From positions 66,867-130,866 of the forward strand of contig NZ_CH902587.1 of assembly GCF_000152845.1 (NCBI RefSeq): a stretch of 64,000 nucleotides of DNA, in the 5' to 3' direction. The notes below the pieces were generated by a model, which searched no databases, had not been told where the DNA came from, and saw only the letters and a list, made by a program, of their open reading frames with translations. Source of the DNA: Roseovarius sp. 217 (lineage in GTDB: Bacteria; Pseudomonadota; Alphaproteobacteria; Rhodobacterales; Rhodobacteraceae). This document shows, one piece after another, positions 36,852-45,795 of the stretch. A program made the translations under genes and the position numbers. Positions within the stretch are counted from its first letter, which is position 1. Every line of letters begins with the position of its first letter.

Positions 36852-37013
36852 CTAGCCGCAGCAGCAGCCGGATTTGGCCGGTTTTGCCTTTGCGGGTTCC
36901 GCGACCTGCGGTTCGACATTTGCTTTCGGCTGCGCATCGGTCTTGCCACCGCAACATCCGCCCTGTTTTTGCTGTGCTGTGTCTTGCGTCTGAGAAGTTG
37001 ATCGGTCGTCCAT
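36852..37013 (-). CDS. 53-residue cysteine-rich peptide with CCGG and CCCG ends
   Basis: The short gene has a near-ideal ribosome-binding site (AAGGAGGT, 6 bases before the ATG) and encodes a hydrophilic peptide with GGCCGGK at 18-24 and SGCCCG at the extreme C-terminus (48-53), joined by a Lys/Pro/Ala/Glu linker. Five Cys in two clusters suggest a cytosolic metal-binding or chaperone peptide, possibly a metallothionein-like buffer. It is the first gene after a TGTAA-N17-CGTC promoter and ahead of the nuclease-phosphorylase-CopA operon. Confidence 0.75.
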   Translation of the reverse strand: MDDRSTSQTQDTAQQKQGGCCGGKTDAQPKANVEPQVAEPAKAKPAKSGCCCG

Positions 37014-37042
37014 CTGGACCTCCTTTTGTTTGGTTTCGTTCT

Positions 37043-37071
37043 ATAGACGCGCCCCGACCGGAAGCATTACA
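37043..37071 (-). promoter_or_regulatory. ECF-type promoter, TGTAA-N17-CGTC, copy 1
   Basis: On the minus strand, TGTAA (37067-37071) and CGTCTAT (37043-37049) are 17 bases apart, 30 bases upstream of the Cys-rich peptide start. The same pattern occurs in front of four other stress operons. It probably drives the operon from 37013 down to at least the methyltransferase at 29249. Confidence 0.7.
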
Positions 37072-37197
37072 GAAATTGGCAACCTGTCGGTCTTCGTTAG
37101 TACAGGAGCAAGTGTATCGCTCTGCCGTAGGAAGGCGTCGATATTGCAGACAGAGTTACTGCATCCCGGCAGGCTGTCGGCTGACCGGTGCCATAGG

Positions 37198-38361
37198 TTA
37201 CAGCAGCCGCCGCGCGGCCCATCCGATCACCTCGAAACCTCGCGCGCGCCAGCCGCGGGAATGCCAAGCCCGAAGAGTGACTTCGCGGGCATCCGAAAGA
37301 TCTTGCAGATATTGGGCCTGCAACTGCCCTGCCAGCACGCGGTCATGTGCGACCAGAACCAGCTCCTGATTGACGAACAGGCTTCGGTAGTCGAGGTTAG
37401 CTGACCCGATGATCGACCAGCCTGTATCGACGACCGACGTCTTGGCATGCAATGGACGGGGCAGATACTCGTAGACCCTCACGCCCGCCGAGAGAAGCTG
37501 CGCATATGCCGCCCGCGTCGCCCAGCCAGCGACCATAGGATCGCTCGTGCGAGGCACCAGCAGACGGACGTCCACGCCGCGACGCGCGGCATCCTGCAGC
37601 GCCCGGTCGACCACGGTGCCCGGACCGAAATAGGGCGACGTCAGATAAACGCAGGTCTGTGCCATCCCGATCAGTCCCGCGTGCAGACAGGCAAGCCTCT
37701 TTTGACACTTGCGCGAATAGCTCGGCACCAGCAGTCCTTCGCTTGCGTCGGCCTCTTCGGGAATGGCGTTTGCCGGAAGCGGGCGGGCGTCCCGCCAGAG
37801 CCGGTCGAAGTGGCTTTCGGCAAGCGTCGCCAACGGCCCCGGGACACGCACATGTGTATCGCGCTGGCGAGTCTCGCCGTGAAGCCGGCGCGAGTTCAAC
37901 CGTCGGATGTTGAAACCGCCAAGGAACGCTTCCCGGCCGTCCAATATGAGAAGCTTGCGGTGGTTGCGTTGAAAATATCGCAGCGGGTGTCGGAGATCAA
38001 AGGGACGAAACCAGCGAAACCGCACGCCGCTGCGTTCCAGTTCCCGCCGAAACTTGTCGAAATTCCGCTGGCCGGCACCGAAAGCGTCGAGATGCAACCG
38101 CACGTCAAGCCCGGTTCGCGCTTTGGCTGCGAGCAAGGCGACAAAACGCGCCCCGACTTCGTCGGCGGCAAAGATGTAGGATTCTATCCAGATCGTTTCG
38201 GTCGCGCCCTCTATCGCCGCGAGCATCGCATCGAAAAGAGCATCTCCCTCGACGAACAGCTGGAAAGCGCCCCGCCCTTCGCCCAGATTTGGCACACAGA
38301 TCGCTTGCCGGGCCTGCGGCAACGTCACGGAATTTTGACGAGGTGCGTGCGAGCTGCTCAT
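37198..38361 (-). CDS. Phospholipase D / cardiolipin synthase-family protein
   Basis: The 387-residue product has both HKD motifs of the family: HRKLLILDGREAFLGGFN (about 144) and HAKTSVVDTGWSIIGSANLD (about 305). There is no N-terminal membrane pair, so it resembles ClsB-type enzymes that make cardiolipin from phosphatidylglycerol. It is the last gene of the DUF3141-FabI-Rieske operon. With the cyclopropane-fatty-acid synthase nearby it suggests membrane remodelling under stress. Confidence 0.82.
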   Translation of the reverse strand: MSSSHAPRQNSVTLPQARQAICVPNLGEGRGAFQLFVEGDALFDAMLAAIEGATETIWIESYIFAADEVGARFVALLAAKARTGLDVRLHLDAFGAGQRNFDKFRRELERSGVRFRWFRPFDLRHPLRYFQRNHRKLLILDGREAFLGGFNIRRLNSRRLHGETRQRDTHVRVPGPLATLAESHFDRLWRDARPLPANAIPEEADASEGLLVPSYSRKCQKRLACLHAGLIGMAQTCVYLTSPYFGPGTVVDRALQDAARRGVDVRLLVPRTSDPMVAGWATRAAYAQLLSAGVRVYEYLPRPLHAKTSVVDTGWSIIGSANLDYRSLFVNQELVLVAHDRVLAGQLQAQYLQDLSDAREVTLRAWHSRGWRARGFEVIGWAARRLL

Positions 38362-38456
38362 GATCGCGGCTTACCGCCCCACCGGTCCAGTCGCAACATC
38401 GGCGTCACGAAGCCGACGCTATGCTTGGAACGCGAATTCGCAGGGAGGCACATCCG

Positions 38457-39448
38457 TCAGGTGTCCGCTACTTCATGCGCGCCGTACTGGCACCAGACAC
38501 AAATGCAGTTGTTGTGGCTGCAACTTCGATCCTGCAAAGGGTTGCGATAGCGAAATCGGGCGAGCGGCAGCAGCAGGCGCTTAGGCAATGACAGCCGGTA
38601 GGCCTGGCCCAAGGCGTCGTTCGTGTCGTTTGATCCCAGCTTTCCGACCAGGTAGTCGATCCCGCGAGGCCCGCGTGTTCGCCGATCACCGGGTTTCTGC
38701 CCTGCATCGCGGTGCGCGGCAATCGGACATTCCCGAAACCCCCGAAGCCTCTCGGTCTTTGCATTTGCAGCCCGGCGTGACGTTCGAAATATGCCACCGT
38801 CGCGGCAAGATATTTTGCCTGATCGCGAAAGCCCGAGAACATGCAACTGGCCACCGTGCCGCGCCCCTGACGCACGAGCAGATAGGCGTAGCCTTTCGGG
38901 GCAATCTCCGCCCCGAACGCCAGCCACGTGCCATCGGCCATGGTCGTGTCAAAGACGTAGCCCACGGCGATGATATCGGCCCGCCGCGGCCCGCCTGCCA
39001 GGATCATATTGCCGGCGGTTCTCTTCACGCGATCATTGAATCGCACCTCTACCCCCGCCGTACGCGCCTGATCCAGCAAGGCCCTGTCGAGCGTTCCCGC
39101 TGCATTGCCGCACCGCAACAGGTAGAACAGGGGTTTCGATCCATGCACCCGGTGCGCTGTGGCGCGGCTATCAAAGACGACGCCTTCCGTCACGCCAAGA
39201 TGATCGAAATCCGCGGCGACCCCTGCCTCCGCCAACTCGCCCAGAACGTTCCCGGCGGCGGTCCAGTTTTCAAGGCCTTGAAAGTCGTCGTGGAACCGAT
39301 GGCCGACATCTTCGTGCCACTCTCGCACCACGACCCGACGATTGGCCTTGGCCAAAACGATTGCACAGACCAGACCTGCGGGACCGGCCCCGACGATTTC
39401 AATCGTTTTGTCTTCAGGGTCGGCGGCACCTGGCGTTAGCGCCATCAT
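38457..39448 (-). pseudogene. FAD-dependent (geranylgeranyl-reductase-like) oxidoreductase with internal deletion and frameshift
   Basis: The first frame (from ATG 39448) has an FAD-binding Rossmann start IVGAGPAGLVCAIVLAKANRRVVV and continues to NPVIGEHAGL near 38670. The family C-terminus, including KLGSNDTNDALGQAYRLSL and the ending CSHNNCICVWC, then appears in a different frame that ends at 38457. A segment between GEHAG and GIDYL is missing, and the join is out of frame. The first frame would run to 38468 with a nonsense tail. The enzyme is therefore most likely inactive. Confidence 0.72.
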
Positions 39449-39508
39449 ACGAACCCTCCTCGATGCGATCGACGTCCTGACAGGCCGGGTTTATCTGCGC
39501 AATGTGAG

Positions 39509-40204
39509 TCAGATCCCGTAAGCCCAGGCCGGCAGTCGTCCCATATGGACCTCAACCATCCTGACACCGGGCACGTTTTCGACGGCAACCCGGATCGCAT
39601 TCTCCTCGAAATCGCTGTCGGCGACACCCCAGACGGCGACATTCCCCTTGTCCACCGTGTAGTTGATGAGGTTGACCGCTGCACCGGGCACTTCTTTCAG
39701 AGCCTCTTCAATCTTCGCACGCAGCACGCGGTCGTCCTCCGACGGCTCCGGCAGCGCCCCATCCTGAAGCGCCGACAAGGCGTGGAGCAGGTTCGCACGG
39801 CTGACGATGCCGACCACTTTGTCGGATCTCACCACCGGCACGCGCTTGATCCGGTGCTTTTCCAGAAGACGCGCGATTTCCGCGACATTCGTATCCTCTT
39901 CTACCGAAACCACATCCCTTGTCATCACGTCTTCGACCCGGTGGCTTTTGAACTTCACGAAATCCTGTGCGGATTCGCTTGCCCCGCCAAGCACCTCGAG
40001 CCACCATGACCGGCGTGGTCCGTCTGTTTCGCGGACACGCCGCATGAGGTCGCCTTCGCTGACAAGTCCCTTGAGGTCGCCCTCGGCGTCAACGACGGGC
40101 AGCGCGCTGATATTGTGGTCGAGCATCAAGCGTACCGCGTCCTCGATTTGTCCCTCCAGCGGGACCGAGATCACCGATGTTGTCATGATATCCCTGGCTT
40201 GCAT
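39509..40204 (-). CDS. Double CBS domain protein with C-terminal BON domain
   Basis: The 231-residue product has two CBS motifs (MQARDIMTTSVISVP... and VEDVMTRDVVSVEEDTNVAEIARLL), which bind adenosine nucleotides, and a BON domain (DRVLRAKIEEALKEVPGAAVNL...GVRMVEVHMGRLP) for membrane or protein contact. It is probably an energy or nucleotide sensor in the stress operon, downstream of the Rieske gene. Confidence 0.85.
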   Translation of the reverse strand: MQARDIMTTSVISVPLEGQIEDAVRLMLDHNISALPVVDAEGDLKGLVSEGDLMRRVRETDGPRRSWWLEVLGGASESAQDFVKFKSHRVEDVMTRDVVSVEEDTNVAEIARLLEKHRIKRVPVVRSDKVVGIVSRANLLHALSALQDGALPEPSEDDRVLRAKIEEALKEVPGAAVNLINYTVDKGNVAVWGVADSDFEENAIRVAVENVPGVRMVEVHMGRLPAWAYGI

Positions 40205-40243
40205 GTCATAGTCTCCTTCTTGAATTTTGGCTGGTTCAGCACG

Positions 40244-40846
40244 TCAGGTGCCGATAACGAGTTGCAGGTCGTCGCCCAGATCGTAAGGTGGGATGTCGAG
40301 GTTGCGTGGGGCCGGCCCCTTCCGGATCCGGCCCGAGGTATCGTAATGCGATCCGTGGCACGGGCAGAACCAACCGCCGAACTCGCCCACCGCCGACCCA
40401 TCCTGCCCCAGCGGAATGCACCCCAGATGGGTGCAGACACCGATGACGATCAGCCATTCGCCATCCTCGCCCGCCGCGCGGTTTTCATCCAGCGCTGGCT
40501 CTTCACTACTTGCGTTCGGATTCTCGACTGCTTCGTCAACAGGATCGGGAAGCTGGTCGAGATCGACGGCTCGTGCAGCCTCAATTGCGGCTGGTGACCG
40601 GCGCCAGACGAAGACCGGGCGCCCCTGCCATTTCACGGTAATACGTTGACCCGGTTCGACGCCGGAAAGATCAACCCTGACCGTGCCGGACGCGGTCACG
40701 TCGGCCGAGGGGTTCATCGAATTGATCAACGGCCAGACCGCCGCGCCTGCGGCAACCGCGCCGGTTGAGGCCGTTGCATAATACAGGAAATCGCGGCGCT
40801 CTGTTGCGGGTAATTGATCGGTTTCGTCACTGGTCTGGCGCATCAT
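40244..40846 (-). CDS. petA: Orphan Rieske iron-sulfur protein of the cytochrome bc1 type
   Basis: The 200-residue product has a Tat-type start (ERRDFLYYATASTGAVAAGAA) serving as membrane anchor and the 2Fe-2S ligands in CTHLGC (138-143) and CPCHGS (161-166). It is longer between anchor and cluster than usual, with an acidic insert (LPDPVDEAVENPNASSEEPA). No cytochrome b or c1 genes follow, so it may be a stress-time substitute subunit for the chromosomal bc1 complex. The GGAGG before ATG 40846 overlaps the FabI stop. Confidence 0.85.
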   Translation of the reverse strand: MMRQTSDETDQLPATERRDFLYYATASTGAVAAGAAVWPLINSMNPSADVTASGTVRVDLSGVEPGQRITVKWQGRPVFVWRRSPAAIEAARAVDLDQLPDPVDEAVENPNASSEEPALDENRAAGEDGEWLIVIGVCTHLGCIPLGQDGSAVGEFGGWFCPCHGSHYDTSGRIRKGPAPRNLDIPPYDLGDDLQLVIGT

Positions 40847-41685
40847 GATTCCTCCGATTTAGAGTTCATCTCGGCTGCGGCGACAGGGCTTTCGACGTGA
40901 ACACCCGCATCGACATGCAGCACCTCGCCCGTGATGCCGCCGGTATAGTCGCTGGCGAACAGCAGGGCGGCGCGGCCCACCTCGTCGGCCGTGACGTTGC
41001 GCCGCAATGGGGCAACTCGCGCGGTCGCGTCCAGAAGACCCGCAAAGCCGGTCAACCCGGACGCCGCGCGGGTCATCACGGGTCCCGCCGAAATGGCGTT
41101 GACGCGGATGTTCGATGGCCCGAGTTCGTGGGCCAGATAGCGCACCGTGGCCTCAAGCGCCGCCTTCACCGGCCCCATCACGTTGTAATTCTCCACCACA
41201 CGTTCGCCGCCGAGATAACTGAGCGTGATGAGGCTGCCGCTGCCTCTCATCAGGGGCTCAGCCAGATGCGCCATGCGGATCAGCGAATGGACGGACACAT
41301 GCATCGCTTGGGAAAATCCTGCAGCCGAACAGTCAGTCAGGCGGCCATGAAGGTCGCGGGGCGGCACGCTGCCCACGGCATGAAGGATGAAATCCAATTT
41401 TCCCCAGCGGTCCGTGATGGCGTCGAAGACAGCGTCGAGATCGTGCGGCGCATTCACGTCACAGGGCAGCAGGATCGGCGCTTCGAGACGTGCAGCTAAT
41501 GGCACCACATGAGGTTTGGTGCGCTCATCGACATAGGTGATGGCGAGCTCGGCACCCGCTTGACGGAAATGCAGGGCAGCAGGCCACGCCAGACTGCGAT
41601 CATTGGCGATGCCGACAACCAGACCTTTCCGGCCGGACAGATCAAGCAGTTCCGCAGGATCGCAGCATTCGGCGAAGTCAGGCAT
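40843..41685 (-). CDS. FabI-like enoyl-ACP reductase / SDR
   Basis: The 280-residue product has the FabI-type Rossmann start LSGRKGLVVGIANDRSLAW and the active-site pattern YLGGERVVENYNVMGPVKAAL (Tyr-x6-Lys). It would reduce enoyl-ACP with NAD(P)H. The start at 41685 overlaps the 59-residue gene by 8 bases. As an extra FabI-type copy it may adjust fatty-acid synthesis under stress, alongside the CFA synthase and phospholipase D. Confidence 0.82.
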   Translation of the reverse strand: MPDFAECCDPAELLDLSGRKGLVVGIANDRSLAWPAALHFRQAGAELAITYVDERTKPHVVPLAARLEAPILLPCDVNAPHDLDAVFDAITDRWGKLDFILHAVGSVPPRDLHGRLTDCSAAGFSQAMHVSVHSLIRMAHLAEPLMRGSGSLITLSYLGGERVVENYNVMGPVKAALEATVRYLAHELGPSNIRVNAISAGPVMTRAASGLTGFAGLLDATARVAPLRRNVTADEVGRAALLFASDYTGGITGEVLHVDAGVHVESPVAAAEMNSKSEES

Positions 41686-41857
41686 CTTTGGACGTTGCCT
41701 CGGTATCGGCGGAAGCTTCGGTCTTCTTGTCGTGCGCACCATGACGCTTGGTCGACTTGCCATGTTCGTGTCCGCCATGTCCGTGCCCGAAAAGGTGCAT
41801 TGCGGCCATTCCGCCGAAGACGAGAACCAAAACCCAGTTTTCAAAAAGCCATTCCAT
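41678..41857 (-). CDS. 59-residue membrane peptide with His-rich tail
   Basis: The frame from ATG 41857 encodes a single helix (NWVLVLVFGGMAAMHLF) followed by GHGHGGHEHGKSTKRHGAHDKK and an acidic end. It resembles DUF2933-type tails and likely binds metal at the membrane. It lies 6 bases after the DUF3141 gene and overlaps the FabI-like start, so it is embedded in the operon. Confidence 0.7.
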   Translation of the reverse strand: MEWLFENWVLVLVFGGMAAMHLFGHGHGGHEHGKSTKRHGAHDKKTEASADTEATSKDA

Positions 41858-41863
41858 AATTGT

Positions 41864-43630
41864 TCATTCCTTTTTTGATGAGGCCGACGGTTTTTCCGCC
41901 TGTGTGGTTGCTGCGGCGAACGGGAAATTGCCGAACATCGCGCCAAAGACATGGGTGATCCAGGCATCGCGTCCCTTGCGCCATGCGCCTATACCCTCGC
42001 CGGTGCGCGCCGACAGCGCACGCTCGGCCACGATCGCGGGGTGGTCGTCCGGCAATGGTGAGCGCGTCTCGCGCAGCGTTTCGGCGGTGGACTTGATCAG
42101 GGCCATCCACGGGTTCACCTGTTCGGAGAACATCGTTCTGGTCCAGCGCATGGGGTGCAGCGCACGGAGCGCCTCAGCGCTGGCCGGGGTCGTCGCGGCG
42201 CGGATCCAAGGACTGACGAAAGTCGAATAGACCGCCTCGTTGATCCGCGATATCTGCGCCACTTGTTTCAAGGCCGCATCGTCCGATGCAATGCCCAGAT
42301 CATCGACCTCGCGCGGCTCGAATCGCACCTCAAAATCGCCGGTCTCGCAGTCCGGGTCACCCGACGGGTTGTCGATCACCATCTCGTAGAGACCCGGGGA
42401 AAGGGCCTCGACATCGTCCAGGCTTTCCAGAATCGCACGATGCTGGAGCCGCGCGACAGAGCCGGAGACGAAGATGCCCAGATGCCCGACACGCGGATGC
42501 GTCATATAGACGATGCGCTGCCCGGCTGCCTTGAGCGCATCGGTATCGGGATAAAGCTTGCCAATCCACCCCATTGCCTGTTCGGGCGGCGTGATGTTGT
42601 CACCGTCCGAGGCGAAGATGATCAGCGGATTGCTGATGCGCTTAAGATCGACGGTGCAATGCGCATCCAGCTGCATCTCGCCCTGTTCCAGCCGGTTGCC
42701 GATGAACAGGTTCTGCGTGATGCCGAGGATTTCCTCGCGGCTGAGCGTGTAGTAGCCATTCCACCAGCGTTCGAACTCAAGGAACCGCTCGCGTTCGGTG
42801 TCGGCATGGGCAAAGAGGTTCGCGTATTTGTCCCAGATCGCCTTTTCGGGTTGCAAGGTCTCAAAATTCTGTGCCAGCCAGGCACCGTCGAACCGCCCGT
42901 CCCCCAGATCGGAGATCATATGGGCGGCCCATGCCCCGCCCGACAGTGCGCCCATCATCCGCATCGGGCTGCTTGCCGCCTCGCCCGACCAGTAGCTGAG
43001 CGGCGAGCCGTTCAGTACAATCGGACCGGTCAGACCGTCGCAATCGGCGGCCAGCAGCGTGGCCGCCCAACCGGCCTGGCAATTGCCGTAGAGCACGGGG
43101 GCTGTGTCCGGGTGACGACGAGCGACCTCGGAGACGAAGTCGCGCAAGGCATAATGCACATCCGACAGCGTCTGACCTGGCATGGGCTCGGGGTAGAAGA
43201 TCACGAAATAGACCGGATGGCCCTCGTGCATCGCCATGCCGACCTCGCTGTCGCGCTTGAAGCCGCCGATACCGGGCCCGTGCCCGGCGCGCGGATCAAT
43301 GACGATCACGGGCGGCTTGGCCTCGTCCACGCAATCGTCCCAGCAATCGTCGCCGACCCGCGTGATCCTGAGCAGCGCGTAGTTGGCCGACCGCTCAAAG
43401 GTGCGTGCGTCCAGCAGCAGTTCGTAATCGAAATCCAGTAGCGGCGGCATGCCCTGCCGCTCATGCGCGATCATGTTGTCGGCGCGTTCACCCAGCGTGT
43501 CGAGAAACAGCATCCAGCGTTCAAAGGCGTCTTGAGCATAGGAAACGTGAGTGCCTATCTTCGCGTCATCGGAGGCAGCTGCGGGGGGGTGCTCCGGCGC
43601 CACAGTTGCAAGGCGCAAGCTCTTATTCAT
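41864..43630 (-). CDS. DUF3141 alpha/beta-hydrolase-like protein (PHA-synthase related)
   Basis: The 588-residue product has an N-terminal segment like that of polyhydroxyalkanoate synthases (AQDAFERWMLFLDTLGERADNM) and an alpha/beta fold with VIVIDPRAGHGPGIGGFK and GNCQAGWAATLLAA, the nucleophile elbow with Cys (G-N-C-Q-A-G). This is DUF3141, often found in stress operons; its substrate is unknown. ATG at 43630 is chosen; it overlaps the upstream gene stop by 8 bases. GNCQAG could support polyester synthase or thioesterase activity. Confidence 0.78.
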   Translation of the reverse strand: MNKSLRLATVAPEHPPAAASDDAKIGTHVSYAQDAFERWMLFLDTLGERADNMIAHERQGMPPLLDFDYELLLDARTFERSANYALLRITRVGDDCWDDCVDEAKPPVIVIDPRAGHGPGIGGFKRDSEVGMAMHEGHPVYFVIFYPEPMPGQTLSDVHYALRDFVSEVARRHPDTAPVLYGNCQAGWAATLLAADCDGLTGPIVLNGSPLSYWSGEAASSPMRMMGALSGGAWAAHMISDLGDGRFDGAWLAQNFETLQPEKAIWDKYANLFAHADTERERFLEFERWWNGYYTLSREEILGITQNLFIGNRLEQGEMQLDAHCTVDLKRISNPLIIFASDGDNITPPEQAMGWIGKLYPDTDALKAAGQRIVYMTHPRVGHLGIFVSGSVARLQHRAILESLDDVEALSPGLYEMVIDNPSGDPDCETGDFEVRFEPREVDDLGIASDDAALKQVAQISRINEAVYSTFVSPWIRAATTPASAEALRALHPMRWTRTMFSEQVNPWMALIKSTAETLRETRSPLPDDHPAIVAERALSARTGEGIGAWRKGRDAWITHVFGAMFGNFPFAAATTQAEKPSASSKKE

Positions 43631-43955
43631 CGCTGATTTCCTTCTCATAGTTGGTCTTTGCGGGCGGTCTCTTCGCATCCAGCAGACGCACGCAATCCTT
43701 CGCCCCATCCTCGCGCAGACCGGGAAGGAGATAGGTCGCATCGCCAGGTGCAATGCCCAGTGCGATTGCCGCAAGTGTCCGGGGTTGTTTCATCACTTCC
43801 ACACGGTTGAACAACGCGCGCGCCATCGGGGCATCTGCGTACGCGGAGGTCTCGGCACATGCGCAGGTCATCCGGGAAAAAAAGACGCGAAGATCGTCAT
43901 CGGATGATGGTTGACGGGGTACTCCCGAGTTCCAATCCGACGTGATACGTGGCAT
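43623..43955 (-). CDS. Hypothetical 110-residue protein heading the DUF3141 operon
   Basis: The soluble product has a FFSRMTCACAETSAYAD segment and LPGLREDGAKDCVRLLDAKR. No domain is recognised. ATG at 43955 is preferred to a TTG two codons earlier because AGGAG then lies 9 bases upstream. It follows promoter copy 2 at 44003-44028 and overlaps the DUF3141 start, so it is the first cistron of the operon. Confidence 0.6.
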   Translation of the reverse strand: MPRITSDWNSGVPRQPSSDDDLRVFFSRMTCACAETSAYADAPMARALFNRVEVMKQPRTLAAIALGIAPGDATYLLPGLREDGAKDCVRLLDAKRPPAKTNYEKEISDE

Positions 43956-44002
43956 GTTCAATTTCTCCTGCGGTTGTGCCTTCGGGCAGACTCACAGAAG
44001 AA

Positions 44003-44028
44003 GACGCTGGATCATGGAAATCGTTACA
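44003..44028 (-). promoter_or_regulatory. ECF-type promoter, TGTAA-N17-CGTC, copy 2
   Basis: On the minus strand, TGTAA (44024-44028) and CGTC (44003-44006, then TTC) are 17 bases apart. It faces the operon that starts at 43955 and lies directly after the stop of an ECF sigma gene. Confidence 0.7.
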
Positions 44029-44046
44029 GACCCGACTTCGCTGCGA

Positions 44047-44673
44047 TCAGGATAGTTGTCCCTCTTCTTCGCAATCAGTCTCGTGTTTGTCGTTCTCGCA
44101 GCCCTCCGGCGGACAGTAACAATCGTCCCGGTCCTCTTGGCAGCACTTGCCGCAATGCGTTGTAAGCGCCTCGCGCAAAGCAGTGCGTGCCCGGTGTAGC
44201 CGGACACCAAGTGCGTTGCGGTTAAGCCGCAGATCGGCTGCCACGCTTTCGCGATCTTCTTCGCCGAAATCGATGCGCCGGATCAGTTCGGCATCCGCCG
44301 GGCGCAGTTCGGAAATCAGCCCGCCATGGCAGGTGCACAGCCGCGCCATCTGTGAGGGCGCATCGGCAATCCATTCCTCTGGTTCACGCGCCGCCGCCGC
44401 CGCCAGCCGACTACGCCGGGTCCCTTTGCGGTAGTGATCGTTCAAAGTGGACCGCAGGATTGTGTAGAGCCACGGATCCATTCGTTCGACCTCTCGGAGC
44501 TGATCCTTGCGTGACAGCACGCGGATGCAGAAGTCTTGCAGGACATCCTCTGCATCTGCGCGGTTGCCAAGCCGTTTGACCAGAAATCCCATAAACGCTC
44601 CGCGCCCGTCCAACAGGGCGCGCTCCGGCGAAGCGTCGGGCACATCGGGCTTGCCACTGTCTTGCGATGCCAT
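44047..44673 (-). CDS. ECF sigma factor with Cys-rich C-terminal tail, copy A
   Basis: The 208-residue product has sigma region 2 (FMGFLVKRLGNRADAEDVLQDFCIRVL, then WLYTILRSTLNDHYRKGTR) and region 4 (GEEDRESVAADLRLNRNALGVRLHRARTAL). Two features are unusual: a CTCHG motif in the linker and a tail with CGKCCQEDRDDCYC and more Cys. No anti-sigma gene is adjacent, so the Cys may sense metal or redox state directly, as in CorE-like factors. It precedes the promoter of the DUF3141 operon. A degenerate TGTAC-N17-CGAA lies upstream of its own gene. Confidence 0.82.
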   Translation of the reverse strand: MASQDSGKPDVPDASPERALLDGRGAFMGFLVKRLGNRADAEDVLQDFCIRVLSRKDQLREVERMDPWLYTILRSTLNDHYRKGTRRSRLAAAAAREPEEWIADAPSQMARLCTCHGGLISELRPADAELIRRIDFGEEDRESVAADLRLNRNALGVRLHRARTALREALTTHCGKCCQEDRDDCYCPPEGCENDKHETDCEEEGQLS

Positions 44674-44904
44674 GATGTCTCTGCCCTTTCCAAGAGGTTT
44701 GCGAAGGTGCGATCAGCGCCGATACAGCGCTGATTCGAGCATTGTCTCTCTAACGTACAATGCGCGCAGTCATTCTAAGAACAATTTGCCCCTCCGCGCG
44801 TCACTCTGAATAAGCAACACACATTCGTATCGAAGCGAACAGGCTTTCGACGAAGACAATAGCCAAAACGACCGTTAGAAAACAGGTTAACAGGTTGTCC
44901 TGTA
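44674..44904. other. Non-coding gap between sigma factor A and the EamA gene
   Basis: These 231 bases hold no convincing gene. A weak match to the ECF promoter pattern (TGTAC-N17-CGAA, minus strand, about 44730-44760) faces the sigma gene. Confidence 0.4.
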
Positions 44905-45795
44905 TTATCGACCTTGAGACCGCCTTGCTCCCTTAAAGTTGACGAACACGATCCCCAAAATGACCAGCGCAATACCGGAAAATTGAATCCCGGACAGGCG
45001 TTCCCCGAAAAACAAGGCACCAATTGAAAGACCGAAGATTGGAACAAGAAAGCTGAACACAATCGCCCGGTTCAGCTCAACTGCCTCCAGCACGGAAAAC
45101 CAGAGCCAATACACCAGCGCTGAGCCGAACAGGGCCAGCCCCAAAAGCGATGCCGTGAAGACCGCGTTCCATTGAATGGCGTTTTGATCTTCCACCGCGA
45201 GGGCTGCCAACCCAAGTGGCACGCTGCCGATGAGCAACTGTAACCCCATTGCGAAAAGCCCGTCCACTTTGCCGGCGACGGACTTGATGGCCACGTTGCT
45301 GATGGTCACCCCAACCGCGGCCAAAACGATATAGGCGAAACCGATGGCCGACCCCTCTTGACCTCCATCGAGCAAATGCGGCAGCGCGATCACGAGGATT
45401 CCCATGAATCCGATCGAAAGGCCGACCCTACCGACCTTGGGCAGCCTCTCGCCAAGCCATGCAACACCCAGTATCGTGGCCAGCAGCGGCTGCGCGTTTG
45501 CGATGACCGTGGCGAGGCCCGGAGACACGAATTCTGCTGCATGAAACATGCCCAGAAATCCCAAACTTGTCGCACCAATCCCGACGATCCCCAAGGTCAA
45601 CCACGTGCGCCAACCGCGCGGGAATGGTCTGCGCAAAATCATGGCCAGACCCACCAAAGTTGCTCCGGCCAGAACTGCGCGCATTGTCGCAAAAGTCAGA
45701 TGCGGCGCGTATTGCAGCCCTGCCGTGATCAATGGAAAGCACGCCGCCCACAGGAACATGGCCAAAACGATTTTGGTTATGACAGTCGGCGACAT
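44905..45795 (-). CDS. EamA/DMT-family transporter
   Basis: The 296-residue product has ten hydrophobic segments in two repeats of five, with the EamA pattern at each repeat (LTFATMRAVLAGATLVGLAMIL; GERLPKVGRVGLSIGFMGILVI; GERLSGIQFSGIALVILGIVFVN). Likely exports metabolites such as amino acids. It is transcribed away from sigma factor B and shows no link to the ECF promoter pattern. Confidence 0.82.
   Translation of the reverse strand: MSPTVITKIVLAMFLWAACFPLITAGLQYAPHLTFATMRAVLAGATLVGLAMILRRPFPRGWRTWLTLGIVGIGATSLGFLGMFHAAEFVSPGLATVIANAQPLLATILGVAWLGERLPKVGRVGLSIGFMGILVIALPHLLDGGQEGSAIGFAYIVLAAVGVTISNVAIKSVAGKVDGLFAMGLQLLIGSVPLGLAALAVEDQNAIQWNAVFTASLLGLALFGSALVYWLWFSVLEAVELNRAIVFSFLVPIFGLSIGALFFGERLSGIQFSGIALVILGIVFVNFKGARRSQGR

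Noticed and set aside
41864..43630. Calling the DUF3141 protein a PHA synthase.
   Set aside because: The N-terminal part and the G-N-C-Q-A-G elbow resemble one, but the rest is DUF3141 and no phasin or PHA genes are adjacent.
44730..44765. TGTAC-N17-CGAA upstream of sigma factor A as a sixth ECF promoter.
   Set aside because: Both elements deviate from the five perfect copies. Recorded only as a weak candidate.
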